Shown: positions 54,277-63,458 of the stretch, one piece after another | Position numbering within the stretch: position 1 is the stretch's first letter | Layout: each line of letters starts with the position of its first letter | Assembly: GCF_012933465.1 (NCBI RefSeq) | Contig: NZ_JABBND010000011.1 | Span: 62,001-126,000 of the forward strand | Source: Actinomycetospora sp. TBRC 11914 | GTDB taxonomy: Bacteria > Actinomycetota > Actinomycetes > Mycobacteriales > Pseudonocardiaceae | Length of the DNA: 64,000 nt | Direction of reading: 5' to 3' | Notes under the pieces: generated by a model | What the model was told of the DNA's origin: nothing | The model's input: only the letters and a program-made list of their open reading frames with translations | Database searches by the model: none | Position numbers and translations under genes: made by a program

Positions 54277-55344
54277 GTGGCGACGGCAGCGGAGTTCGCG
54301 GAGAACCCGGGCGGGCACGCGTCGGATCTGGTGATCGCGGACCGGTCCGTGCGCTACGTGGACGTGGGCAGCGGGCCTGCCCTGCTCCTGGTCCACGGGC
54401 TCGGTGGCTCCTGGCAGACCTGGATGGAGAACATCCCGACACTGGCCCGCCGGTACCGCGTGATCGCGCTCGACCTCCCCGGCTTCGGCCGGTCCGAGCC
54501 CCTGGCCCCGCCGGCCACCACCGACGGCTTCGTGGACGTGATCGACAACCTGCTCCGCGAGCTCGGGATCACCGAGGCGGTGGTCGCGGGGCACTCGCTG
54601 GGCGGACTCGTCGCCACCCTCGTCGCCGAGCGTCGACCCGCACGGACCCGCGGGCTCATCCTCGTCTCCGCGGGCAGCGTGACCCTCAGCCGCGCGCGGC
54701 TGGCGATGATCGGGGTCGGGTTCGGGCTGTTCGACGCCGTCGTCCGCCGGACCCCCCTGCTCGATCTCGTCGCCAACCACACGCGGCTGCGGTGGGCGTT
54801 CCTGCGCGGAGCGGTCCAGCGACCGGCCACGTTGGCTCCGGCTCTGGCCCGCGAGGTCATCCCGGCGATGCAGGCGCCGGGGTTCGCGGACGCGGTGACC
54901 TCGGGCGTCGAGGTGGTCCGGCAGGCCGAACCGGTCCGGGTGCGCTGCCCCACCACGCTCATCTGGGGGCGCGACGACCACCTCGTCCCCCTGTCCAGCG
55001 CCCACCTGCTCCGGCGGGCGCTCCCCGGCGCCCATCTCTCGGTGCTCGAGGACGTCGGCCACTGCTCGATGTTCGAGTGGCCCGAGGTGTTCAACCAGAT
55101 CGTGCTCGACTTCATGTCCGAGCTCGACGACGGCACCGCTCGTGCTCCCCACCGCGCTCCCGATGGCGTGGATCCCGTGGCGTGGTACACCCGGCCCCGC
55201 CAGACCGGCCTCGTCCGGGCCGTCGTCCGGCTCGGCCGCCGCGGCCGCCGGCACCTCGTCGAGCTCGTCACCCGCCCGTCCCTCCCCGGCGCCACGGCCG
55301 AGGGGCGACGACTGTCGCACGAACCCCACCAGGAGATCGCATGA
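54277..55344 (+). CDS. Alpha/beta hydrolase
   Basis: 355 residues from GTG 54277, seven bases after gggaggaga; ATG 54247 is in frame but has no ribosome site. LLVHGLGGSWQTW, DLPGFGRSEP, nucleophile elbow AGHSLGGL (Ser), acid in TLIWGRDDHLVP, His in EDVGHCSMF. A C-terminal basic extension (about 310-355, VRLGRRGRRHLVELVTRPS) is unusual and may bind membrane. The stop overlaps the WS/DGAT start as ATGA, so the two are translationally coupled and probably act on the same lipid. Confidence 0.9.
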   Translation: MATAAEFAENPGGHASDLVIADRSVRYVDVGSGPALLLVHGLGGSWQTWMENIPTLARRYRVIALDLPGFGRSEPLAPPATTDGFVDVIDNLLRELGITEAVVAGHSLGGLVATLVAERRPARTRGLILVSAGSVTLSRARLAMIGVGFGLFDAVVRRTPLLDLVANHTRLRWAFLRGAVQRPATLAPALAREVIPAMQAPGFADAVTSGVEVVRQAEPVRVRCPTTLIWGRDDHLVPLSSAHLLRRALPGAHLSVLEDVGHCSMFEWPEVFNQIVLDFMSELDDGTARAPHRAPDGVDPVAWYTRPRQTGLVRAVVRLGRRGRRHLVELVTRPSLPGATAEGRRLSHEPHQEIA

Positions 55345-56771
55345 CCGCGACCGATGACCGTGACGACGACGTCCGCCGCGCCTGGGCCGAGCTGGCGCAG
55401 TGGGGTTCGGAGACCGAGCTCAACGCCCTCGACTCGCTGATGTGGCGGACCGAGCGGCCGCCGGCGGACTCCTGGGCCGGGGTCGTCGTCATGGTCCTCG
55501 ACTCGGCACCCGAGTGGGAACGACTCTGGAACGCCCACGAGTGGGCCATGCGGATGGTGCCACGCTTCACCGACCACGTGGTCGAGCCGGTCGTCCCGAC
55601 CGGTCCCCCGCTGTGGTCGCCCGACCCGGCCTTCGACCTGAAGCATCATCTACGCCGACTCGCGCTGCCGGGGCCCGGTTCGACCGACCAGCTCCTGGAG
55701 CTGGCCCAGACCCTGGCCGTCGAGCCCCTCGACCGCCAGCGCCCACCGTGGCGGGGGGTCCTGGTGGAGGGCCTGGAGGGCGGTCGGGCCGCGTATCTGC
55801 TGCACTGCCACCACGTCCTCATGGACGGAGCCGGGGCCACCCAGCTGCTGGGACGGCTGCTCTCCCGCACGCGCGAGCACCAGCCCGACAAGCCCATGCC
55901 CGACATCCCGGACCGCACCGCGTTCACGCCGCTGACCGCGGCGGTGCACGGGGTCAGGGGCCAGATCGAGGGTGCGCCCGGGTTCGTGCGCACCGCGGTG
56001 ACCAAGACCGTCGACGCCCTGGGGCACCCCAGCGAGCTCGTCGACTACCTCCGCTCGCTGGTCCGGGTCTCCTCACCCCCGCCCGCGTCGAAGAGCGCCA
56101 TCCTCGCCGGCGGCGGCGACCGGATGAACTGGCGGTTCGAGGCGTTCGAGTGCCCGATCGACGACCTCAAGAAGGCCGCCAAGTCGGTCGGCGGAACCGT
56201 CAACGACGCCTTCGTGTGCGCCGTCCTCGGCGGACTGCGCCACTACCACATCGGGAAGGCCACCGAGATCGACGACGTGCCGATCTCGATGCCGGTCTCC
56301 GTGCGCGACCCACGCGATCCCATGGGCGGCAGCCGCTTCGCCGCGGCGTTCTGGTCGGCACCGTCGAGCATCGAGGACCCGGCCGAACGCATCCGCGTCA
56401 TGCGCGAGCGGGTCGAGAAGGTCCGCGGCGAGCAGGCCCTGGACTTCATCAACACGCTCACCCCGGCCATGAACCTCGTCCCGGGCGGCATCGTCACCGC
56501 GACCCTCGGCGCCATGACGACGAGCGCCGCGCTCACCACGAGCTCGTGGTTCGGCGTCCCGCAGCACGTGTTCGTCGCCGGGGCCCGCTTCGAGCGGATG
56601 TGGGTCTTCGGTCCGCTCCCGGGGACGACGATGTGCGCCTCGCTCTGCACCCACGTCGACACCGCGTGCATCGCGGTGAACGCCGACGCCTCGGTGTACA
56701 CCGATCGCGCGTTGCTGCGGGAGAGCGTGCAGCGCTCCCTGGACGAGATCCTGGACCTGGCCGATCGGTGA
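55341..56771 (+). CDS. Wax ester synthase / diacylglycerol acyltransferase (WS/DGAT) family
   Basis: 476 residues. The active-site motif HHxxxDG is present as HHVLMDG (His 157-158, Asp 162), with the second family region SVGGTVNDAFVCAVLGGLRHYH and the C-terminal GPLPGTTMCASLCTHVDTACI. WS/DGAT enzymes esterify an acyl-CoA to a long-chain alcohol or diacylglycerol for storage. The N terminus is shorter than in many relatives. The coupled hydrolase upstream could release or recycle the same ester. Confidence 0.9.
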   Translation: MTATDDRDDDVRRAWAELAQWGSETELNALDSLMWRTERPPADSWAGVVVMVLDSAPEWERLWNAHEWAMRMVPRFTDHVVEPVVPTGPPLWSPDPAFDLKHHLRRLALPGPGSTDQLLELAQTLAVEPLDRQRPPWRGVLVEGLEGGRAAYLLHCHHVLMDGAGATQLLGRLLSRTREHQPDKPMPDIPDRTAFTPLTAAVHGVRGQIEGAPGFVRTAVTKTVDALGHPSELVDYLRSLVRVSSPPPASKSAILAGGGDRMNWRFEAFECPIDDLKKAAKSVGGTVNDAFVCAVLGGLRHYHIGKATEIDDVPISMPVSVRDPRDPMGGSRFAAAFWSAPSSIEDPAERIRVMRERVEKVRGEQALDFINTLTPAMNLVPGGIVTATLGAMTTSAALTTSSWFGVPQHVFVAGARFERMWVFGPLPGTTMCASLCTHVDTACIAVNADASVYTDRALLRESVQRSLDEILDLADR

Positions 56772-56810
56772 GCGCGTGGCTCAGCGGTCGGACGGCTCGG
56801 TAGGCGCGGC

Positions 56811-56830
56811 GGCGGCGCGGGCACGCCGCC
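56811..56830. terminator. Short GC hairpin between convergent genes
   Basis: GGCGGCG and CGCCGCC around a 6-base loop, in the 106-bp gap between the convergent WS/DGAT and racemase genes. A plausible but weak terminator in very GC-rich DNA. Confidence 0.4.
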
Positions 56831-56877
56831 GGGGCCGCGGCAACCGTCCGGGTCCGTACCGCCTCACCTGAGCGCGG

Positions 56878-58083
56878 TCACGGGACCGCCGACGACGCCG
56901 CACCCTGCACGGCACCGCCCGCGACGAGGTCGGCCGCGGACTCGACCCCCCACCGCGTCAGCAGGTGGACGGCCCGCTCGGCCGACATGGCGGGTTCCGG
57001 CGCGCGCGGCGTGCGGCTCCCGCTGCGGGTGAAGCGCGGCGCCGGGGCCGGCTGGGCCACGCCTGCGACGTCGACGAACGTTCCCCGTGCCACGAGGTGC
57101 GGGTCCTGCGGAGCCTCGGCGAACGGGAGGACGGGGGCGACGCAGGAGTCGGTGCCGTCGAACTCGGCCCGCCACTCCTCCTGGGTCCGCGAGGCGAAGG
57201 CCCCGGCGATCCGCGCCCGCAACGCGGGCCACCGCGAGCGGTCCGCCCGCTCGGCCTCGTCCGCCTCCAGCCCGAGGCGGCCCATCAGCTCCGCGTAGAA
57301 CTTGGGCTCGAGCGCGCCGACGGCCATCCAGCGGTTGTCGGACGTCGCGTACGTCGCGTACCACGGCTGGCCGCCGTCGAGCATGTTCGCGCCGCGCTCG
57401 TCCCGCCAGAGCCCGGCGGCGAGCATGCTGTGCATCATCCCGGTCAGCGACGCTGCGCCGTCCACGATCGCGGCGTCCACGACCTGGCCCCGCCCGGAGC
57501 GGCCCGCCTCCCAGACGGCGGCGAGGACGCCCGCGACGAGGAAGAGCGACCCGCCGCCGAAGTCGCCCACCAGGTTCAGGGGCGGCACGGGGCCCCCGTC
57601 CGCGGGGCCGATCGCGTGCAGCGCCCCGGTCAGCGCGATGTAGCCGATGTCGTGGCCGGCGCTGTGGGAGAGCGGCCCCTCCTGGCCCCACCCGGTCATC
57701 CGGCCGTACACGAGCCGGGGATTGACCGCCCAACAGTCCTCCGGGCCGAGCCCCATCCGCTCCGTGACACCCGGGCGGTACCCCTCGAGGAGGACATCGG
57801 CGCCCGTCACGAGCCCCAGCACCGCGCGCACGCCGTCGTCCTGGCGGGTGTCGACGACGACGGACTCCCGGCCGCGGCGCAGGACGTCCACCGCCACGGG
57901 CAACGAGGACGCCGCGGGACCGGGGCGCTCGATCCGGACGACCTCGGCCCCCATGTCCGCGAGGAGCATCGCGGCGTAGGGCCCCGGGCCGATGCCGGCG
58001 AGCTCCACGACCCGCAGGCCGTGCAACGGGCCGTCGTCCTCGCCGGCGTCCCCGGGATTCGGTGCGTGCGTCACAGCGGTCAC
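56878..58083 (-). CDS. mcr: Alpha-methylacyl-CoA racemase (family III CoA-transferase fold)
   Basis: 401 residues from GTG 58083. LHGLRVVELAGIGPGPYAAMLLADMGAEVVRIE at the N terminus. GHDIGYIALTGALHAIG carries the His, and NLVGDFGGGSL the Asp, that act as the proton-transfer pair in mycobacterial MCR. These, plus the overall length, favour racemase over CoA transfer. It would convert (2R)- into (2S)-methylacyl-CoA so that an ACAD can act on branched or sterol-type side chains. An AACGATCGTT palindrome lies upstream. Confidence 0.88.
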   Translation of the reverse strand: MTAVTHAPNPGDAGEDDGPLHGLRVVELAGIGPGPYAAMLLADMGAEVVRIERPGPAASSLPVAVDVLRRGRESVVVDTRQDDGVRAVLGLVTGADVLLEGYRPGVTERMGLGPEDCWAVNPRLVYGRMTGWGQEGPLSHSAGHDIGYIALTGALHAIGPADGGPVPPLNLVGDFGGGSLFLVAGVLAAVWEAGRSGRGQVVDAAIVDGAASLTGMMHSMLAAGLWRDERGANMLDGGQPWYATYATSDNRWMAVGALEPKFYAELMGRLGLEADEAERADRSRWPALRARIAGAFASRTQEEWRAEFDGTDSCVAPVLPFAEAPQDPHLVARGTFVDVAGVAQPAPAPRFTRSGSRTPRAPEPAMSAERAVHLLTRWGVESAADLVAGGAVQGAASSAVP

Positions 58084-58150
58084 GTCTCCTTCGGGCCGCG
58101 CGGGCGCGGCGGGTGCGGGGCGCCGGACGGCGCGCCGGCCGGTTCGAGGT

Positions 58151-58162
58151 CAACGATCGTTC
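58151..58162. promoter_or_regulatory. AACGATCGTTC palindrome (putative operator)
   Basis: CAACGATCGTTC has a perfect 10-bp palindrome (58152-58161) and matches the site at 54141 in 11 of 12 bases. It lies between the TetR stop and the racemase start, on the racemase promoter side. Confidence 0.55.
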
Positions 58163-58201
58163 CGGCCGGCGCGGTCGGCGCCACGTGGGAGGCCTCGTCG
58201 G

Positions 58202-58834
58202 TCAGGCCCGGACGGTGCGGGGTGCCGCCTCGAGCAACGAGGACAACGAGCCACTCGTCTCGAGCAGGTCGAGGGCTCGCTCGAGATGGTCGACCATCCG
58301 GCCACCGACCCGTGCCTGACGACGGAACGCAGCCCGGTAGGTGGACACGATCGCGCCGGCGGCGACCAACGGCATCACGTCGTCGTCGGGGTCGCCACCG
58401 CGCAGCCGCGTCAGGTCGACCGCCAGCTCGGCCTGCCACCGTTCGAGGTGCTCGCCGTAGACCCGCGCGAGGGCCGGTTCGCGGTGGAACAGCCTGGTGC
58501 GGGCGGCCGCGAACTCCGGGTCGCCCTCCTCCCACGCCGCGGCGTGCCGGAGGAGCGCCTCCCGGATCGCCGGCCACCGCCCGGCGGAGGTCACCTTGGC
58601 CATGTGCCGCGCCACCACACCGACGCTGTCGTCCAGGTCGACGAAGAGAGCGTCCTCCTTGCGGTCGAAGAGACGGAAGAAGGTGCTCGCCGAGTAGTCC
58701 GCCGCCGCGGCGATCTCCTCCACGGTCGTCGCCGCGAAGCCTTGCTGCTCGAAGAGCACCGCGGCGGCCCGCGCCAGCTCCTGGCGGGTCCGGGCCCGCC
58801 GGCGATCACGAGAGCTCACCGACCACTCCTCCAT
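58202..58834 (-). CDS. TetR family transcriptional regulator
   Basis: 210 residues. Helix-turn-helix ELARAAAVLFEQQGFAATTV and YSASTFFRLFDRKEDALFVD (about residues 18-62); the recognition helix differs from the other TetR genes in the window. It is divergent from the long-chain acyl-CoA synthetase across a 114-bp gap with an inverted repeat, and upstream of the racemase on the same strand. It is the natural candidate for one or both of these promoters. Confidence 0.9.
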   Translation of the reverse strand: MEEWSVSSRDRRRARTRQELARAAAVLFEQQGFAATTVEEIAAAADYSASTFFRLFDRKEDALFVDLDDSVGVVARHMAKVTSAGRWPAIREALLRHAAAWEEGDPEFAAARTRLFHREPALARVYGEHLERWQAELAVDLTRLRGGDPDDDVMPLVAAGAIVSTYRAAFRRQARVGGRMVDHLERALDLLETSGSLSSLLEAAPRTVRA

Positions 58835-58883
58835 CCCTCCCGATCGCCTCAGGCTAATCGACGAGAGATGAGAGTGGCAACCA

Positions 58884-58904
58884 AATTGACAGTGACTTGC
58901 AATT
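58884..58904. promoter_or_regulatory. Inverted repeat in TetR / acyl-CoA synthetase promoter gap
   Basis: AATTG (58884-58888) and CAATT (58900-58904) lie 11 bases apart in the only AT-rich stretch of the gap. TTGACA (58886-58891) inside it matches a -35 hexamer in the plus direction. The region is a likely promoter plus operator. Confidence 0.45.
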
Positions 58905-58948
58905 CGAACTACGGTCGCTCCATCCCTCCCCGAGCCGACGGAGGTCGC

Positions 58949-60760
58949 ATGACCGCCACCACCTCCCAGCCGTCACTGGTGACCGACGACGTCGTCGGGC
59001 GGGGAACGCTCTGCGCCACCTTCCGGCACCAGGTCACCCGGATCCCGGACCGCGTGGCGCTGCGGACCCTCACCGGCGCGCCGGAGATCACCTGGGAGCA
59101 GTTCGGGTCCCGGGTCGACCGGGTGGCGGCCGGGCTCGCGTCCCTCGGGCTGCGCGACGGGGACCGGCTGGCCCTCATGACGACGAACTCCCCGGAGTTC
59201 TTCCTGGTCGACATGGCCGCGCTGCACCTCGGCGTCGTGCCGACCTCGATCTACAACAGCCTGCCCCCGGAGGACGTGGCGTTCATCCTGCGGGACGCCG
59301 AGGTGCGCGTGGTCGTGGCGGAACCCGCGTTCCTCGACGTCGTCCTCGCCGCGCGCGCGCAGGCACCCGGCGTGGAGACCGTCGTCGTGATCGATGACGC
59401 AGCGGGGGCGGCGGACACCACCCTGGCCGACGTCGAGACGGCGCCGGGCCCCTCACCCGAGGAGATCGACGACATCCGTCGCGCCATCGGGCCCGAGCAC
59501 GTCGCGACGATCAGCTACACCTCGGGCACCACGGGTGACCCGAAGGGCGTCGTGCTGACCCACCGCGCGATCCTGTCCTGCCTCGATGCCCTCGACCAGG
59601 TCACCGGCACGCTCGAGGGAGCGCGCGTGGTCGCGTTCCTCCCGTTCGCCCACATGGGCGGGCGGATCTTCGCGTACTACCCCGTCGTCGCCTACGGCTT
59701 CACCGTCTCGTGCTGCGCGGACATCACGGACGTACCGCGCTACCTGCTCGACACCCGGCCGAACTACCTGTGCTCCCCGCCCCGGCTGTTCGAGAAGATG
59801 CGGGGGGCGATCGAGGCCCGCATCGCCCGCAACGAGGGCGGCTGGGGCGAGCGTGCCTCGGCCGCGCTCGACGTGGGGTACCGCCTGATCGACCAGCGGG
59901 AGGCGGGCGCGCCACAGGACCCCGACCTGCTCGCCCGGTGGGAGCGCGAGCGCGACGAGGTCCTCACCCCGCTGCTCGCCACCGTCGGCCTGGACCAGGT
60001 CGAGGCGTCCCTGTTCGGCTCGGCCGCGGTGCCCCCGCACCTGGTGCGCTTCTACCTCGCCCTGGGCCTGCCGGTGCTCGAGGCCTGGGGGATGACCGAG
60101 GTCGTCGCGTTCGGCTCGATCAACCGGCCCGACGACGTCCGCGTGGGGACCGTCGGTTTCCCCTTCCCCGGCAACGAGATCCGGCTCGCGGAGGACGGCG
60201 AGATCCTGATCCGCTCACCGTGGGTGATGGAGCGCTACCTCAACCGGCCCGAGCTCACCGCCCAGACGCTGGTCGACGGCTGGCTGCACTCCGGGGACAT
60301 CGGTGAGTACGACGACGAGGGGCGGCTGAGCGTCGTCGACCGCAAGAAGGAACTGATCATCAGCGCGTACGGCAAGAACATGTCGCCGGCGAACATCGAG
60401 TTCAAGCTCAAGGCGGCGGGACCCGTCATCGGTCAGGCCTGCGTGATCGGGGACGGACGGAAGTTCAACACGGCCCTCATCGTGATCGACCCCGAGGTGG
60501 CGGCGGGTGTCGCCGGTCGTGCCGCAGCGCCCGAGGAGCTCGCGGCCGACCCGGAGGTGGTGGCGGCGGTGGACCGCGCGGTCACCGACGCCAACGCGGC
60601 GATGGCACGGGTGGAGACGATCAAGCGCTACCGCGTGCTCGACGTCGTGTGGCAGCCGTCCGGGGACGAGCTCAGCCCCACGATGAAGCTGCGCCGCAAG
60701 CCGATCGCGGCGAAGTACGCCGACCTCATCGAGGAGATGTACGCCGAGGACGACCGGTGA
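58949..60760 (+). CDS. Long-chain fatty acid-CoA ligase (FACL) family
   Basis: 603 residues from ATG 58949 (ggagg upstream). Large ANL enzyme of the long-chain type: SYTSGTTGDPKGVVLTH, EAWGMTEVVAFGSIN, SGDIGEYDDEGRLSVVDRKKELIISAYGKNMSPANIE, and MKLRRKPIAAKYADL at the end. The 100-residue insertion (RIARNEGGWGERASAALDVGYRLIDQREAG) is typical of long-chain ligases and absent from the two 508-residue synthetases in the window. GTGA overlap with the hotdog protein gene. Confidence 0.93.
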   Translation: MTATTSQPSLVTDDVVGRGTLCATFRHQVTRIPDRVALRTLTGAPEITWEQFGSRVDRVAAGLASLGLRDGDRLALMTTNSPEFFLVDMAALHLGVVPTSIYNSLPPEDVAFILRDAEVRVVVAEPAFLDVVLAARAQAPGVETVVVIDDAAGAADTTLADVETAPGPSPEEIDDIRRAIGPEHVATISYTSGTTGDPKGVVLTHRAILSCLDALDQVTGTLEGARVVAFLPFAHMGGRIFAYYPVVAYGFTVSCCADITDVPRYLLDTRPNYLCSPPRLFEKMRGAIEARIARNEGGWGERASAALDVGYRLIDQREAGAPQDPDLLARWERERDEVLTPLLATVGLDQVEASLFGSAAVPPHLVRFYLALGLPVLEAWGMTEVVAFGSINRPDDVRVGTVGFPFPGNEIRLAEDGEILIRSPWVMERYLNRPELTAQTLVDGWLHSGDIGEYDDEGRLSVVDRKKELIISAYGKNMSPANIEFKLKAAGPVIGQACVIGDGRKFNTALIVIDPEVAAGVAGRAAAPEELAADPEVVAAVDRAVTDANAAMARVETIKRYRVLDVVWQPSGDELSPTMKLRRKPIAAKYADLIEEMYAEDDR

Positions 60761-61590
60761 GCGCCGGAGCCTCGCGCGGACCGGCACGGACCTCGCTCGA
60801 CATGCTCCGGGCGATCGCCGACGGCAGTGCCCGGACGTCTCCGGTCGCAACGACGTTCGGTCAGCAGCTCGACGGGATCGCGGCGGGCCGCGTCGGTGCC
60901 CACATGCCCCCGCACCCGACCTGTGGGTCCGGGCTGGGCTCGGCCCTGGTCCTGGCCGACGTGGCCCTGGGCGCCGCGATCTCGTCGGCGTCGCCGGACT
61001 CCGGGGTCCAGACGCTCCGATTGCAGGCCTCCACCGCCGGTCCGCGGTCGGTCGAGGGCGAGATGCTGCACGGCGAGTGCTCGCAACGCACCGCCGCCCC
61101 GGCGTCGGCCACCAGCGCCGGCGAGATCCGTACCGACCGTGGCCGGGTCGTGGCCACCGTGTCCTGCCGCTGCGCCGTCCGCCCGGCGTCCCGGGGCGGT
61201 GGCACCGGAGAGGACGCAGCCCCGCCGCCGGCGGCGGAGTTCGTCGAGGACGCGTGGTCCGGTCTCGGGTTGTGCGCCGCCCACGTCGACCACGTCCTGC
61301 CCGCCCTCCCCTGTCTGGGCAACCTCTCGGGAGTGGTCCAGGGCGGGGTGGTCGCGGCCGCCCTCGCCCACGCGGCCGAGGCCGAGCTCGGCCTGAGGTC
61401 CGCCTCGGCCTCGCTCGACCTCGACGTCTCCTATCTCCGGGGCGTCGCCGCCGACGGCTCCCGGCTCCCGCTGGTCGTGCAGATCGTGCACCGGGGCCGC
61501 CGCTTCGGGGTCGCCCGCGCGGACGTGCTCGACGGGGGCGGCCGGCTCGCGGCGACCGCCACCGTCAGCGTGTGGGACCCGGACGTCTGA
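60757..61590 (+). CDS. Tandem hotdog-fold (PaaI/thioesterase-like) protein
   Basis: 277 residues from GTG 60757. Two hotdog halves: GSGLGSALVLADVALGAAIS (first) and GNLSGVVQGGVVAAALAHAAEAEL (second), the latter with the long helix HotDog pattern of acyl-CoA thioesterases. Cys-rich segment HGECSQRTAA and SCRCAVRPAS between. It would hydrolyse an acyl-CoA or act as a non-catalytic binding protein; catalytic Asp/Glu residues cannot be assigned by eye. Coupled to the long-chain ligase, so it may reverse or proofread CoA activation. Confidence 0.8.
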   Translation: MSAGASRGPARTSLDMLRAIADGSARTSPVATTFGQQLDGIAAGRVGAHMPPHPTCGSGLGSALVLADVALGAAISSASPDSGVQTLRLQASTAGPRSVEGEMLHGECSQRTAAPASATSAGEIRTDRGRVVATVSCRCAVRPASRGGGTGEDAAPPPAAEFVEDAWSGLGLCAAHVDHVLPALPCLGNLSGVVQGGVVAAALAHAAEAELGLRSASASLDLDVSYLRGVAADGSRLPLVVQIVHRGRRFGVARADVLDGGGRLAATATVSVWDPDV

Positions 61591-61605
61591 TCGCCGTCGG
61601 GCACC

Positions 61606-62679
61606 TCACGCCGGCACGCCGGCACCTGCCCCGACGAGACCCAGCGCCGGGGCGAGGTCGTCCACCACGCGGTCGAGCCCGATGTGCGACCGCAGGTACC
61701 GCGCGTCGGCGAACGCCCGGGAGATGGGGTACTCGAGCATGTACCCGTAACCGCCGTGGAGCTGCAGCCCGAGGTCCACGGCGGCGTCGTGCGCGGCGGT
61801 GGCCCGCAACAGGGCCTGCGCGGCGCGCACGGTGTCGGTGTCGTCGCCCGCCTGCAGGACCTGCCCGACGAGGGCGTCCGCGCCCGCGACCTCGGCCGCG
61901 AGCCCGGCCAGCGCGGTGCGGGTGTTCCCGAACGCGGCGACCGGGGTGGAGAACACCCGGCGCTCGTTCACGTAGTCGACCGTCATGCCGAGCGCGGTGC
62001 GCGCCCCGGCCGCCCCGAGCACCGACCAGGCACGACGACACTGGGTGCGCAGCTCGGGGGCGCCACTCCCGACGAGGACCGTGGCGGCGGAGAGGTCCCC
62101 GACCGACACGTCCGCGACGTCGACTCCCGACGCTCCGAGAGTGCTCCGCGCATGGCGTGTCACCCCCGCGGCGGCGAGGTCCAGCACGAGGACCGACCCG
62201 TCCCGGGCACCGTCCACCACCGCCACGGACGCCGTCGCGCCCCCGACGACGTCGACCAGCTCGAGGGCTCCCTCCCGCGGGCCGCCCGATGCCACCGCCA
62301 CCGCGGCACGGAGCTCGCCGCTCGCGAGCCCCGGCAGCCACCGGGCCCGCAGCTCGTCGGTGCCGTGCCGGGCCAGCCATCGGGCGGCCTCGGCGTGCTC
62401 GGCGAGCACCAGTCCGTAGCCCGTCAGCCCGAGGCGCTCGCACTCCTGGGCCACGACGGCGTCGAACCGGGGGTCGTCGACGCCCGCGCCGCCGTGCTCC
62501 TCGGGGACCGCGATACTGCCGATCCCTTGCGCAGCCGCCCGGGCGTAGGCACTGTCCGGGACCGCCCCGCGGGCGATCCACTCGTCCCAGCCCGGCGCGA
62601 TCTCGCCCCCGAGGAACGCCGCGACGCTGTCCCGGAACGCCTCGTGGTCGGACTCGAAGGGCTCCGAGGGCTCCCCCAT
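61606..62679 (-). CDS. Divergent acyl-CoA dehydrogenase-like protein
   Basis: 357 residues from ATG 62679 (1-bp overlap with the hydratase stop). N-terminal PEEHGGAG and C-terminal LGLQLHGGYGYMLEYPISRAFADARYLRSH are ACAD-like. The strand that is normally TEPGAGSD reads VAVASGGPREGA, and the terminal GGTSE segment is replaced by IGLDRVVDDLAPALGL. Without these it is probably a non-catalytic or chemically altered subunit like 43028, but no catalytic partner gene is adjacent within the window. Confidence 0.85.
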   Translation of the reverse strand: MGEPSEPFESDHEAFRDSVAAFLGGEIAPGWDEWIARGAVPDSAYARAAAQGIGSIAVPEEHGGAGVDDPRFDAVVAQECERLGLTGYGLVLAEHAEAARWLARHGTDELRARWLPGLASGELRAAVAVASGGPREGALELVDVVGGATASVAVVDGARDGSVLVLDLAAAGVTRHARSTLGASGVDVADVSVGDLSAATVLVGSGAPELRTQCRRAWSVLGAAGARTALGMTVDYVNERRVFSTPVAAFGNTRTALAGLAAEVAGADALVGQVLQAGDDTDTVRAAQALLRATAAHDAAVDLGLQLHGGYGYMLEYPISRAFADARYLRSHIGLDRVVDDLAPALGLVGAGAGVPA

Positions 62680-63458
62680 CAGCCGTCCACCCAGACCGGG
62701 TCGCGCTTCTCCACGAACGCCCGGGCACCCTCGGCCGCGTCCCGGGAGGCGCGCACGGGGTCGGTGACCGCCTGCTGGCGTGCGAAGGCCTCCGCCACGG
62801 GCCAGTCGATCGACTCGTCCAGGATCTGCTTGGCGCCCCGGACGGCCATCGGGGCGTTGCTCGCGATACGGCCCGCGAGCTCGACGGCGGCCTCCAGGGC
62901 GCGGCCGGTCCTCGCCACCTCGGTCACCAGCCCGAGGCGCTCCGCCTCGTACGCCCCCACCGGCTCGCCGGTGAGCACCAGGTGCTTGGCCACGCTGCGG
63001 GGTACGCGTTGCGGGAGCCGCAGCACCCCCCCGGCGGCGGCGATCAGGCCCCGCTTGACCTCCGGCAGCCCGAACCACGCGTCCTCGGCCGCCACGATGA
63101 GGTCGCACGCCAGGGCGATCTCGAAGCCACCGCCGAGCGCCTTGCCCTCGACCGCGGCCACGACCGGTGTCCGGGGAGGCTTCTCGACGATCCCGAAGCC
63201 GCCGCGGGCCTCCGAGATCGGGCGCTCCTTCGTGGCGCTGAACGCCTTGAGGTCCATGCCCGCGCAGAAGAACCCGCCGGCGCCGGTGAGGACCGCGGCC
63301 CGGATGTCGCTGCGGCCGTCGATCTCGTCCCAGGCCGCCGAGATCGCTTCCGCGGTGGGACGGTCGACGGCGTTGCGGACCTTCGGCCGGTTGATCGTGA
63401 CGACCGCGACCGGACCGTCGACCTCGAGGTGGACGCGGGCGTCGGTCGCCGCGGTCAC
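62679..63458 (-). CDS. Enoyl-CoA hydratase (crotonase family)
   Basis: 259 residues from GTG 63458 (GTGA overlap with the SDR gene). NRPKVRNAVDRPTAEA, LTGAGGFFCAGMDLKAF, AAVEGKALGGGFEIALACDLIVA. The ending (GARAFVEKRDPVWVDG) is that of the actinobacterial EchA8/EchA-type crotonases; the Glu pair needed for hydration cannot be placed with certainty. Second gene of the SDR-hydratase-ACAD unit. Confidence 0.92.
   Translation of the reverse strand: MTAATDARVHLEVDGPVAVVTINRPKVRNAVDRPTAEAISAAWDEIDGRSDIRAAVLTGAGGFFCAGMDLKAFSATKERPISEARGGFGIVEKPPRTPVVAAVEGKALGGGFEIALACDLIVAAEDAWFGLPEVKRGLIAAAGGVLRLPQRVPRSVAKHLVLTGEPVGAYEAERLGLVTEVARTGRALEAAVELAGRIASNAPMAVRGAKQILDESIDWPVAEAFARQQAVTDPVRASRDAAEGARAFVEKRDPVWVDG

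Noticed and set aside
54080..54442. A longer N terminus for the 52958 ACAD
   Set aside because: The extra residues are low-complexity, cross the palindrome and divergent promoter, and ACADs of this type start at the GTG with ggagg at 54079.
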